From Candidatus Methylomirabilota bacterium (GTDB lineage: Bacteria; Methylomirabilota; Methylomirabilia; Methylomirabilales; JACPAU01), in NCBI GenBank assembly GCA_016180705.1, contig JACPAU010000126.1, positions 1 through 13,174 on the forward strand: a stretch of 13,174 nt of DNA, given 5' to 3'. The number at the start of each line of letters is the position of its first letter. Position 1 is the first letter of the stretch. Both the position numbers and the translations under genes were made by a program. Shown here piece by piece: positions 6,802-13,099 of this stretch. A model generated the notes under the pieces. It had not been told where the DNA came from and did not search any database. It saw only the letters and a list, made by a program, of their open reading frames with translations.

Positions 6802-7241
6802 CGGCTTTGGAGGGGCGGGGGAGCGGAGGGGGACGGGGAGAGGTGGAGGGCGATCTGGTGGAGGACTTCCGAGGCTGTGGCGTGATCTCTGCCGATGGTT
6901 CCCTCGATGGCCTCGATGGTCACCCGGGTGGTCCGCGCGGTGACGGTGCTCATGGTGAGGATCACGGTGAGGTCGGAGGCGGTCCCCGTGAGTTCCCCGG
7001 TGTTCTCGTCCCGGGTCCCTTCGCTGACGGTCAGGTCCATGAGGCGGAAGACGGTGACGCCGGCACGCCAGACCTCCGGAAGCGTGACCACGAAGGTCCG
7101 CTCGACCTCTCCGTCGGACATGTACGCGAGGCCGCTGAAGGCGGCGCCGATTGCGGAGCCGATGGCTCCCGCCGCCACGCACCCGCCGGTGAGGAGGGGA
7201 GGGAGGAGGAAGAGGGGAAGGAGCCGATGGGGGCAGTGCAT
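6798..7241 (-). CDS. Probable lipoprotein, DUF3568-like
   Basis: The 147-residue product has a short hydrophobic signal (LLPLFLLPPLLTGGC). C21 is the likely lipidated cysteine, although Thr at -3 makes the lipobox imperfect. A small glycine-alanine segment follows. The body is a beta-alpha domain with the pattern GEVERTF, LPEVWRAGVTVFRLMDLTV, GTASDLTVILTM and TTRVTIEAIEGT. This matches my memory of DUF3568-type lipoproteins, which have no assigned reaction and probably sit in the outer membrane or periplasm. The tail is proline/serine-rich. The start is ATG 7241 with a G-rich stretch 3 nt upstream. It lies 19 nt after the stop of the broken gene before it and 71 nt before the GQYL ATPase gene, so these could share transcripts. 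Confidence 0.75.
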   Translation of the reverse strand: MHCPHRLLPLFLLPPLLTGGCVAAGAIGSAIGAAFSGLAYMSDGEVERTFVVTLPEVWRAGVTVFRLMDLTVSEGTRDENTGELTGTASDLTVILTMSTVTARTTRVTIEAIEGTIGRDHATASEVLHQIALHLSPSPSAPPPLQSR

Positions 7242-7260
7242 AAACCCCCCGCGGGCTCCG

Positions 7261-7627
7261 CTAGCGGAGCGCCTGCCGCTTCTGCTGGTGGAGCTCCCGG
7301 CCGCCTCCGGCGCCCACGCCCACCAGCGGCTCGGTCCCCGGCTCCAGCCCGGAGAGGATCCGCAGCTGGTTCTCGAAGGCCCGGAGCTTCCCCATCTCCG
7401 CCTGGAGGGTCTGGATCAGGGAATTCGCCGAGAACGCCCCAGACGGCCAGGCCCAGGAGCAGGGCCGCCACGAGTCCCAGGCCGGCCAGGCGCAGGTGAG
7501 AGAGGCGGAGTGCGCGCGTCCGGCCTTCGGGGGAAAGGGCGAGGACGGTGATGTAGCGCTCGGCGAGACGACGGAGATGAGGCACCACCATCTGCTTCAG
7601 GAACGAAAAACTATGGATGAGGACCAT
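7261..7627 (-). pseudogene. Frameshifted, truncated M23-type membrane protein (N-terminal part only)
   Basis: A strong start (ATG 7627, GGAGG 7 nt upstream) opens a frame with a cytosolic head containing RYITVLALSPEGRTRALRLS and a transmembrane helix at about 46-66. This is a typical N terminus of membrane-anchored M23 peptidases. After residue about 63 the reading becomes proline/arginine-rich nonsense. The next frame instead gives a fitting continuation (FSANSLIQTLQAEMGKLRAF, ENQLRILSGLEPG, then VGVGAGGGRELHQQKRQ) that stops at 7261-7263. Removing one base from the CCCC run at 7437-7440 joins both parts into a clean 121-residue protein. The C-terminal peptidase domain is absent even then. 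It is either a decaying gene or a short intact protein hit by a sequencing error in the homopolymer. Confidence 0.65.
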
Positions 7628-7644
7628 GCCTGAGCCTCCGGTTT

Positions 7645-7679
7645 GTGGTCCGCGCCCTGCCGGTTTTCGCGCGGTCCAC
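7645..7679 (-). promoter_or_regulatory. Stem-loop in the leader of the broken M23-type gene
   Basis: GTGGTCCGCGC (7645-7655) and GCGCGGTCCAC (7669-7679) form an 11-bp arm pair with a single central mismatch around a 13-nt loop. It ends a few bases before the GGAGG ribosome site (minus strand) of the gene starting at 7627. It has no T-run, so it is not a typical terminator. It could affect translation, or be chance in GC-rich DNA. I see no gene in 7628-7859 and matched no known riboswitch there. Confidence 0.3.
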
Positions 7680-7859
7680 AGGTGGCTCGGGGGGTCTGCA
7701 ACTTCCGTTCCGGGCGGATGCCCCGGTTGGTAGGCCGCGGGGCTTGGGACTTCTAGGGGTTTAAAGACTTGTCGCCCCAGGGAGGGCCGCCCCGGGGGAC
7801 ACCCTGTTACCTTTCTCCACCGGGGGGGCAGAGGGGCTTCCCAGGCCATCGGTCCGCGC

Positions 7860-8030
7860 TCAGCGGGAGTCGCTTGCTCCGGAGGCTGGGGAGGGAATCT
7901 CCGGGGACGGCGTTGGCACCTCGGAAAACGCATTGAGGACCAGGGCGAGGAGGAGGGCGGCCAGTACCGGAAGGAGGAGACCGAACATGCTGGTCTCCCC
8001 GCCTTTTCTGTTGCGCGCTGTCGCCGCCAT
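7860..8030 (-). CDS. Small single-pass membrane protein, unknown function
   Basis: The 56-residue product has a basic head (MAATARNRKGG), one hydrophobic helix at about 16-35 (MFGLLLPVLAALLLALVL) and a short proline/serine-rich tail. The ATG at 8030 has an excellent GGGAGG 6 nt upstream. An internal ATG at 7988 also has a good GGGGAG site and would give a 42-residue form that begins right at the membrane helix. Two well-placed ribosome sites make the coding call believable despite the small size. I do not recognise a family. Orientation would be N-in with the tail outside the membrane by the positive-inside rule. Confidence 0.5.
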   Translation of the reverse strand: MAATARNRKGGETSMFGLLLPVLAALLLALVLNAFSEVPTPSPEIPSPASGASDSR

Positions 8031-8387
8031 ACCGACCTCCCACTCCGCGGGTGAGGCGTGGATCTCTCCGGAGCCGTGAGGACTGCTCGTGAAAGCGAGA
8101 AGTTCAGGTTGCAAGAAGGGTGCCCGGGAGGCCCGGGCGCCACGCCGCGGGGAAGGCGCCGGGCCAGATGACGAGCGTCACGACCGCCCTCGGAGCCGCC
8201 GCCCTCTTCCTGGGGAGAGCCGCTCCTCTGCCCGATACCCAGACAGGGCTACGTCGCGGCTCACCCCGAGCGGGCGCCAGCGGGAGGGTAGCCGGAGGCG
8301 TACCCTCCTGGTACGCTCCCGACCGCCGCGGGCATCACCCGAAGGGTGGTCGGAGCGCGACGTGGGGCGAAGTGAGTTGGCCCGGTA
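8031..8387. other. Gene-free stretch with nested inverted repeats
   Basis: No convincing gene lies in these 357 nt between lexA and the small membrane protein gene. The right part (8251-8363) can fold as a unit. ACGTCGCG (8251-8258) pairs with CGCGACGT (8356-8363). Inside it, 8294-8304 pairs with 8310-8319 (10 bp with one bulge). CCGACC (8319-8324) pairs with GGTCGG (8348-8353), and CACCC/GGGTG (8336-8340/8344-8348) caps the last arm. GAGGGTA/TACCCTC (8284-8290/8301-8307) is an alternative to the second stem. The stretch could be a structured leader or 3' region, or a small RNA. The strand is undecided, and GC-rich DNA makes chance pairing common. Confidence 0.3.
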
Positions 8388-9011
8388 CTAGGGGAGGCGG
8401 CGGATGACGCCAATAACCTTCCCGAGGATCTCGAGGCGGCTCCCCGGGGTGAAGGTGAGGGGGGTCAGGGCGGGATTCTCCGGGAGGAGCGTGAGCGTCT
8501 CGCCGGAGCGCTGGAAACGCTTGACCGTTGCCTCCTCGTCCACCAGGGCGACGACGATGTCTCCGTTTTCGGCGGTCTCCTGGCGGCGCACCAGGGCCAG
8601 GTCCCCCGGGAGGATGTGGGCCCCGATCATGCTGTCCCCCTGGACGCGGAGGAGGAAGACGTCGCCGCCGTTGGTCCAGTCCGCGGGGAGGGAGACCGTC
8701 CCCTCCAGGTTCTCCACGGCCAGCAGGGGACGCCCCGCTGCGACCCGCCCCACGATCGGAACCTCCCGCGGGCGCGGCGGGCGGCGGCCAGGTGAAGTGG
8801 GATCCGTGATCTGGAGGGAGCGGGACTTCGTGGCTTCCCGCTTCAGGTATCCCTTCCGCTCGAGCGCCTTCAGGTGATCGAAGACGGACCGGGGAACGAA
8901 GCCGAAGTGGCGACCGATCTCGCGGACCGTGGGGGGGTAGCCGTGTTCATCAAGGAACCGCTTGATGAACTCCAGGACCTCGCGCTGTCTCGGCGTCAGC
9001 CCCTGTGCCAC
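8388..9011 (-). CDS. lexA: LexA repressor (SOS response regulator, S24 autoprotease)
   Basis: The 207-residue protein has an N-terminal winged-helix domain (GLTPRQREVLEFI, then YPPTVREIGRHFGF, then VFDHLKALERKGYL) and a C-terminal S24 peptidase domain. The self-cleavage site is A92-G93 in GRVAAGRP. The catalytic dyad is S127 in QGDSMIG and K164 in ATVKRF. All parts for RecA-stimulated self-cleavage are present and the length is normal. The start is GTG 9011, because AGAGGG stands just upstream and the residue context (MAQGLTPRQREVL) fits LexA. The longer GTG 9044 start has no ribosome site and lies within the promoter region. It binds operators of DNA-damage genes. A palindrome in its own promoter suggests autorepression. 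It lies downstream of mltD, with 90 nt between them. Confidence 0.96.
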   Translation of the reverse strand: MAQGLTPRQREVLEFIKRFLDEHGYPPTVREIGRHFGFVPRSVFDHLKALERKGYLKREATKSRSLQITDPTSPGRRPPRPREVPIVGRVAAGRPLLAVENLEGTVSLPADWTNGGDVFLLRVQGDSMIGAHILPGDLALVRRQETAENGDIVVALVDEEATVKRFQRSGETLTLLPENPALTPLTFTPGSRLEILGKVIGVIRRLP

Positions 9012-9044
9012 GGTGCCCTCTCGAGGGGTCCCAACCCCCGGCAC

Positions 9045-9075
9045 GTATTTACTATACAGACGTATAGCCTGTCAA
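9045..9075 (-). promoter_or_regulatory. lexA promoter with putative LexA box CTATAC-N4-GTATAG
   Basis: On the minus strand a perfect TTGACA (9070-9075) is followed by the perfect palindrome CTATAC-GTCT-GTATAG (9052-9067). It then runs into TATAGTAAAT. The TATAGT (9051-9056) is only 13 nt from TTGACA, and GTAAAT or TAAATA at 17-18 nt are weaker -10 options, so the exact -10 is unclear. The 6-4-6 geometry is like Gram-positive LexA boxes, and the position would block RNA polymerase. No second copy was seen in the window. Confidence 0.6.
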
Positions 9076-9101
9076 GGGTTTCGTTTGAGAGTGAAAGGGA
9101 G

Positions 9102-10625
9102 CTAGTCGGGGTGGATGCGGAGGCGGAGGCCGGGGTGGATCAGGCTCCCTTCGAGGTCGTTCCACTGCCGCAGGTCGCTGGGGGAGCAATCGAAGACCTG
9201 GGCAATCCGCCAGAGACTGTCGCCGTGCTTGACGACGTAGGTCCGGGGGCCGCCGTTCGCGGCGGGCTGACGGTCGCTCCGGCCGTCCTCCGCGACCGTC
9301 AGGTGCATCAGGGGAACCACCAGGGAGCGGCCCACGCGCAGGCGATGGCGGCTCGCGAGCCGGTTCAGGTCCATCAGGACTCGGATGGAGGTGTCGTAAC
9401 GACGGGCGATCTGGGAGAGCGTGTCGCCCCGCCGGATCACGTGGCGTTGCCAGGTCACGCGCCGGGTCTTCTTGATCTCGCTGAAGTTCTCTGCGAACAG
9501 GAGCCCCGCCCCGGCCGGGACCCGCAGCCGGTACGCTTGCATGTTGGGGGGCGTGACAAGGTGGTTCAGTTCGGGGTTCAGGGCCTGGAGCTCGGCGAGC
9601 GGGACCGCCGACGCCTGGGCGACGATGCGCAGGTCGAGGGGCTCCGAGAGCGCGAGGGGCTCGGTCGGGGGCTCCTCCTCGAGCGGAGGGGTGAAGCCGT
9701 AACGCGCCGGTTCCTTGGCGAGGATGGTCATGGCCATGAAGGCCGGGACGTAATACTTGGTCTCCCGGGGGAGGCGGAGCCTCCAGAAGTCGGCCGTCTT
9801 CTGCCGGCGCATGGCGCCCGCGACCTTCCCCTCCCCCGCGTTGTAGGCCGCGATGGCAAGCGGCCAGGAGTCGAAGAGCGCGTACAGGTCCCGCAGGTAC
9901 GCCGCTGCCGCCCGCGTCGCCTTTTCCGGGTCCCGTCGCTCGTCCAGCCACCAGTCGATGCGCAGCCCGTACTTCCGCCCCGTCCCCGCGATGAACTGCC
10001 AGATGCCCACCGCCCGGGCTCGCGAGTAGGCGCGGACCTTGAAGGCGCTCTCGATGTAGGCCAGGTTCACCAGGTCCAGGGGGAGGCCGTACTCCTCGAA
10101 GATGCCCCGCATCATGGGGAGGTAGGGCCCAGCGCGATCGAAGGCCTCCTGGATCCGCCCCCGCCGCTTCGCCGTGAACAGATCGAGGTACGCCCGGACT
10201 TTGTCGTTCAGTTCGATGGGCACATCGAACGCGTGCGGAGGCTCCGGCGTCCCGTCGGGCGGCTCGGCCTCGGCTTCTGCCTCCTCCAGCACCGTAGTGT
10301 CCTCGGGGGTGACGAGCGTCTCCGCCGGGACGGCGTCCGGGGGGACGGGGTCCTGGTCCTCCTCACTGGCCGGGGCGGGGGTCGCGGCCTCGTACGCCGC
10401 GGGCGCTTCCGCACCGTCGCCCGCGGGGTCCTCACCGTCGGCTCCGGCGCGCGTCCCCTCCTCGTTCTGCTCCATGATCGGGGCGGCCCCATCCTGGCCG
10501 GGAACGACGTCGTCGGCCCCAGGGGTCACATCGCCAGCCGAGGGCAGTGCGAGGAAAACGAGGAAGATCGCGGGGAGGACTACACGACGGAAATGACGGC
10601 GGCGGGCCTGGCTCGGATCGAGCAT
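9102..10625 (-). CDS. mltD: Membrane-bound lytic murein transglycosylase D-like, with two C-terminal LysM domains
   Basis: The 507-residue precursor has a signal peptide (about 1-30, VVLPAIFLVFLALPSAG). A long acidic, proline-rich linker (about 31-135) precedes an SLT domain (about 155-290). The catalytic glutamate is E192 in LAYIESAF, followed by the family motifs AVGIWQFIAGTGRKYGL and AIAAYNAGEGKV. A spacer containing a LysM-like LNPELNHLVTPP segment (349-360) follows. Two clear LysM repeats are at about 394-438 (HVIRRGDTLSQIARRY) and 462-505 (TYVVKHGDSLWRIAQVF). It cleaves peptidoglycan glycan strands to 1,6-anhydromuropeptides, and the LysM repeats bind glycan. No lipobox cysteine follows the signal, unlike E. 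coli MltD. The start ATG 10625 has GAGGAGAGGG directly upstream. An upstream start at 10760 would lie inside the patatin gene and bury the signal peptide, so I rejected it. Confidence 0.93.
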   Translation of the reverse strand: MLDPSQARRRHFRRVVLPAIFLVFLALPSAGDVTPGADDVVPGQDGAAPIMEQNEEGTRAGADGEDPAGDGAEAPAAYEAATPAPASEEDQDPVPPDAVPAETLVTPEDTTVLEEAEAEAEPPDGTPEPPHAFDVPIELNDKVRAYLDLFTAKRRGRIQEAFDRAGPYLPMMRGIFEEYGLPLDLVNLAYIESAFKVRAYSRARAVGIWQFIAGTGRKYGLRIDWWLDERRDPEKATRAAAAYLRDLYALFDSWPLAIAAYNAGEGKVAGAMRRQKTADFWRLRLPRETKYYVPAFMAMTILAKEPARYGFTPPLEEEPPTEPLALSEPLDLRIVAQASAVPLAELQALNPELNHLVTPPNMQAYRLRVPAGAGLLFAENFSEIKKTRRVTWQRHVIRRGDTLSQIARRYDTSIRVLMDLNRLASRHRLRVGRSLVVPLMHLTVAEDGRSDRQPAANGGPRTYVVKHGDSLWRIAQVFDCSPSDLRQWNDLEGSLIHPGLRLRIHPD

Positions 10626-10665
10626 CCCTCTCCTCAGGCGAACCGGCCGGTCAGGCGGCTGCAGG

Positions 10666-11451
10666 CTAGGGTGCCGCCAGCAGGGTTCGGAGGGATGGAA
10701 CGACGCGCGACGCCGCCTTATATCCTTCTTCCTCGAGCTTGTCAAGGGAATCGAATCCAAGAACGCTCTCCTCCTCGATGGCCGGACTGTACGCCTCCAG
10801 GATGATCGCGCCGGCGGCGCGGCACGCGCGGAGTTCGCGCCGCATCATCGCCCAGCCGACGGCATCCACCGCCTTCCAGGGGAGGAGCCGGCGCCACCCG
10901 GTCTCCCGGCGGAAGACCACGCCGAGGGGGACGCAGAGCAGGATCCGGCACCCGCGCTCGGCGGCCACCCGGGCCGGGAGGTTGCCGGTCAGACCCCCGT
11001 CATAATGCGGGGTCCCCCCCAGGGGGACCGGACGTTGCAAGGGAAGGGCCGAACTCGCCAGGACGGCTTCGACCAGGGACGGGGCGGGGGGGTCTCCAAG
11101 GATCGTCCGACGGAAGGTGGGCAGAGCGGTTGCCGTCACCCGGAGCGGAACCCGCAGCCCCGCGAAGGTCGCCCCGCGGAGTCCCAGGCCCTCCTCGACG
11201 AGGACGCGGCGCCGGGCAGCGCCGGGCAGCCGTCGCCCCTCGAGCGCGAGGGTCCGGGCGGCGGCGCGCAGGCGGGGCAAGGCGGCGGGCCCGGCCTGGC
11301 AGTAGGCGGCACCCACGATGGCGCCGATGCTGACGCCGACGACAAGGTCGGGGGTGAGGCCGGCCTCTCCCAGGGCTGCCAGGACGCCCAGGTGCGCCGC
11401 GCCGCGGGCCGCGCCGCCCCCCAGGATGAGGGCCCAGCGCGTGCGACTCAC
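10666..11451 (-). CDS. Patatin-like phospholipase / serine hydrolase (RssA-like)
   Basis: The 261-residue protein has the patatin hallmarks. The oxyanion loop GGGAARGAAHLG is at 11-22. The nucleophile elbow GVSIG has S41, and the catalytic aspartate is D151 in DGGLTGNLP. ASSALPLQRPVP (132-143), with the typical S-x-x-x-P element, is also present. Family members hydrolyse acyl esters of phospholipids, and the dyad is complete. There is no signal peptide, so it is cytosolic or membrane-associated. The start is GTG 11451, overlapping the cutA stop as GTGA, which implies coupling. Its 3' end carries the apparent mltD promoter. The native substrate cannot be told. Confidence 0.92.
   Translation of the reverse strand: MSRTRWALILGGGAARGAAHLGVLAALGEAGLTPDLVVGVSIGAIVGAAYCQAGPAALPRLRAAARTLALEGRRLPGAARRRVLVEEGLGLRGATFAGLRVPLRVTATALPTFRRTILGDPPAPSLVEAVLASSALPLQRPVPLGGTPHYDGGLTGNLPARVAAERGCRILLCVPLGVVFRRETGWRRLLPWKAVDAVGWAMMRRELRACRAAGAIILEAYSPAIEEESVLGFDSLDKLEEEGYKAASRVVPSLRTLLAAP
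10717..10745 (-). promoter_or_regulatory. mltD promoter located inside the end of the patatin gene
   Basis: On the minus strand TTGACA (10740-10745) and TATAAG (10717-10722) are separated by an optimal 17 nt. Both lie inside the last codons of the patatin-like gene. Transcription would start near 10710, leaving a leader of about 85 nt before the mltD start at 10625. Confidence 0.6.
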
Positions 11452-11774
11452 CCCGTGGCGTCCCGGAGCCAGGCCAGGTAGGGGCCCGCACCGGCCAGGA
11501 TCGGCAGGGCGAGGACCTCGGGGATCGAGTAGGAGTGGAGGGCCTGGACGCGGGCAATGACGGCCGGCATCCGCTCGGCCCGCGTCTTCCCGATGAGGAG
11601 GACCTCGGGCTCGCGCTGGACGGCCCCCTCCCACCGGAACGTGGAGATCACCCCCGGAACGACGTTGACGCAGGCCGCCAGGCGCTCCTCGACGAGCGCT
11701 GTGGCGATCCGCTCTCCCTCAATGGCGGTGGCGGCGGTTACGAGGAAGATCACGGCGCCGGCCGGATCGGTCAC
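11448..11774 (-). CDS. cutA: CutA family divalent-ion tolerance protein
   Basis: This is a 108-residue protein of the normal CutA length. Recognisable family segments are VIFLVTAATAIEGERIATAL (8-27), ERLAACVNVVPGVISTFRW (30-48), EPEVLLIGKT (55-64) and ALHSYSIPEVLALPI (78-92). CutA forms very stable trimers. It has been linked to copper tolerance in E. coli, but its molecular role is unsettled. The start is GTG 11774, overlapping the htrA stop as GTGA. Its own stop overlaps the next start the same way. htrA, cutA and the patatin gene are therefore one translationally coupled operon. Confidence 0.95.
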   Translation of the reverse strand: MTDPAGAVIFLVTAATAIEGERIATALVEERLAACVNVVPGVISTFRWEGAVQREPEVLLIGKTRAERMPAVIARVQALHSYSIPEVLALPILAGAGPYLAWLRDATG

Positions 11775-12931
11775 GATCGCTCCTTGGCGGCGCCGATGGG
11801 CTGCTCCACGATGACGACGTTCACGCGCACTTCGGTCCGGTCCCGCAGTAGGGTGAGTTCCAGCGGTTTGCCCACCTCCGCCTCCGCCACCATCGCGCGG
11901 ACCTCGGCCGGCGTCCGGACGCGTCGCCCCCGGATGGCCGCGATGACGTCGCCGGCCCGGAGGCCCCCGGCCTCGGCCGGCCCCCCGGGCAGCACCTGCT
12001 CCACCAGCACCCCGGCATCGGGTTCGACTCCCAGTTCCCGGGCGAGCTCCCTGGTGATCGCCTTGAGTCCGGCGCCCAGCCAGCCCCGTGTGACTCGCCC
12101 CTCGCGGATGAGGTCCTGAGCGATCTTCCGGGCCAGGTTGATGGGGATGGCGAAGCCGATCCCCTGCCCCGAGGCCACGATGGCGGTGTTGATCCCGATC
12201 ACCTCCCCCCGGACGTTCAGGAGGGGGCCGCCGGAGTTGCCCGGGTTGATGGAGGCGTCGGTCTGGATGAAGTCCTCCTGGCTCGTGATCCCCACGTCGG
12301 AGCGGCCGGTGGCGCTCACGACCCCGACGGTCAGCGTGTGGTTGAGGCCGAAGGGATTCCCGATGGCGATGGCCCACTCCCCCACCCGCAGGCCGTCCGA
12401 ATCCCCCAGCTGTGCCTCGGGCAGCTCCCGGTCCGTCTCCACCCGGATCACGGCCACATCGGTCCGGGGGTCCTGCCCGATGACCTGGGCGGGATGCTCT
12501 TTCCGGTCCGCCAGGCGGACCAGGATCGTGTCGGCCTCCCTGATGACGTGGTTGTTGGTCAACACGAACCCCCGCTTGTCGATGATGACCCCGGAGCCGA
12601 GACTCGTCTGGCCGTCCCTCGGTCCGCGCTCGGGAGCCCCCTCGAAGAACTCCCGGAAGAACGGATCCAGGGGGAGCGGCGCGGAGCGTCGCCCCCGGCG
12701 TCCCCGGGGGGCACTCTGGGTCCGGATGTTCACCACGGCGGGGGTCACCTGCTCGGCCAAGCGAATGAAGGCCGGATCCCCGGCGAGCTGGGCTTGGCCG
12801 GGTGCGTCGGCCGGGCCCGCGAGCCACTGCGGGAAGAGGCGGGGCCAGGCGAGCAGTGCCAGGAGAACACCCAGCACGAAGCCGGCCGACAACCCGACCG
12901 TGAAACCTGCCTTTGCGCCGCGCATCTGCAT
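11771..12931 (-). CDS. htrA: HtrA/Deg family serine protease with one PDZ domain and an N-terminal membrane anchor
   Basis: The 386-residue protein opens with a hydrophobic segment (about 8-30, AGFTVGLSAGFVLGVLLALL) that acts as an uncleaved anchor or signal. A trypsin-like domain follows (about 55-270) with the complete triad H128 (LTNNHVI), D158 (RTDVAVIRV) and S233 (NPGNSGGP). The oxyanion and specificity loops look normal. One PDZ domain spans about 280-375 (GWLGAGLK, PGGPAEAGGLRAGDVI). Family members degrade or sense misfolded envelope proteins. A single PDZ plus anchor resembles DegS in layout, but that does not prove a sigmaE-type role. The start is ATG 12931, about 20 nt after the predicted transcription start and with AAGGGA upstream. 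The longer GTG 12973 lies above the -10 and is unlikely. Confidence 0.94.
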   Translation of the reverse strand: MQMRGAKAGFTVGLSAGFVLGVLLALLAWPRLFPQWLAGPADAPGQAQLAGDPAFIRLAEQVTPAVVNIRTQSAPRGRRGRRSAPLPLDPFFREFFEGAPERGPRDGQTSLGSGVIIDKRGFVLTNNHVIREADTILVRLADRKEHPAQVIGQDPRTDVAVIRVETDRELPEAQLGDSDGLRVGEWAIAIGNPFGLNHTLTVGVVSATGRSDVGITSQEDFIQTDASINPGNSGGPLLNVRGEVIGINTAIVASGQGIGFAIPINLARKIAQDLIREGRVTRGWLGAGLKAITRELARELGVEPDAGVLVEQVLPGGPAEAGGLRAGDVIAAIRGRRVRTPAEVRAMVAEAEVGKPLELTLLRDRTEVRVNVVIVEQPIGAAKERS

Positions 12932-12959
12932 GGCATCCCTTGAGCGCTGTGGAGCATCT

Positions 12960-12989
12960 ATGCTAGTGATCACCCTTCGGTCGTGTCAA
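12960..12989 (-). promoter_or_regulatory. Promoter of the htrA-cutA-patatin operon
   Basis: On the minus strand TTGACA (12984-12989) is followed after 18 nt by TAGCAT (12960-12965), a 4/6 match to the -10 consensus. The predicted start near 12952 gives a leader of about 20 nt to ATG 12931. An 8-bp palindrome GTGATCAC (12967-12974) lies in the spacer and might be a regulator site. It is divergent from the promoter-like site at 13013. Confidence 0.55.
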
Positions 12990-13012
12990 GGGCGCTTGGG
13001 GTGAGGGGCTGC

Positions 13013-13040
13013 TTGACAGGTAGCTGTTCCTGCCTACCTT
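13013..13040 (+). promoter_or_regulatory. Promoter-like site with an AGGTAG-N10-CTACCT inverted repeat
   Basis: TTGACA (13013-13018) is followed after 16 nt by a weak -10 TACCTT (13035-13040). A perfect 6-bp inverted repeat, AGGTAG (13018-13023) and CTACCT (13034-13039), fills the space between the two. This is the place a repressor dimer would occupy. It lies before the ORF that runs off the right edge. Confidence 0.4.
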
Positions 13041-13099
13041 AACGTATGCCCTGCCGGCGCGGGCGTGTCCTGACGCTGGCGGGCGGAGGGAGACCAGCG

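Noticed and set aside
7628-7859. Possible c-di-GMP-type riboswitch in the leader of the M23-type stub
   Set aside because: Some GAAA and CAAACC elements resemble parts of that class, but the conserved core order and tetraloop-receptor pairing could not be matched.
8120-8407. Plus-strand 95-codon frame between the small membrane protein gene and lexA
   Set aside because: No ribosome site, no recognisable fold, and it runs into the lexA 3' end on the other strand. The DNA is better explained by inverted repeats.
8874-10805. 643-codon open frame on the plus strand opposite mltD and lexA
   Set aside because: It runs across several real minus-strand genes and shows no motifs. The minus-strand reading has LysM, SLT and LexA signatures.
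11211-11230. Perfect tandem 10-bp repeat (GCCGGGCAGC twice) in the patatin gene
   Set aside because: It suggested a frameshifting duplication, but the frame reads through with patatin motifs intact on both sides. It is probably low-complexity GC-rich sequence.
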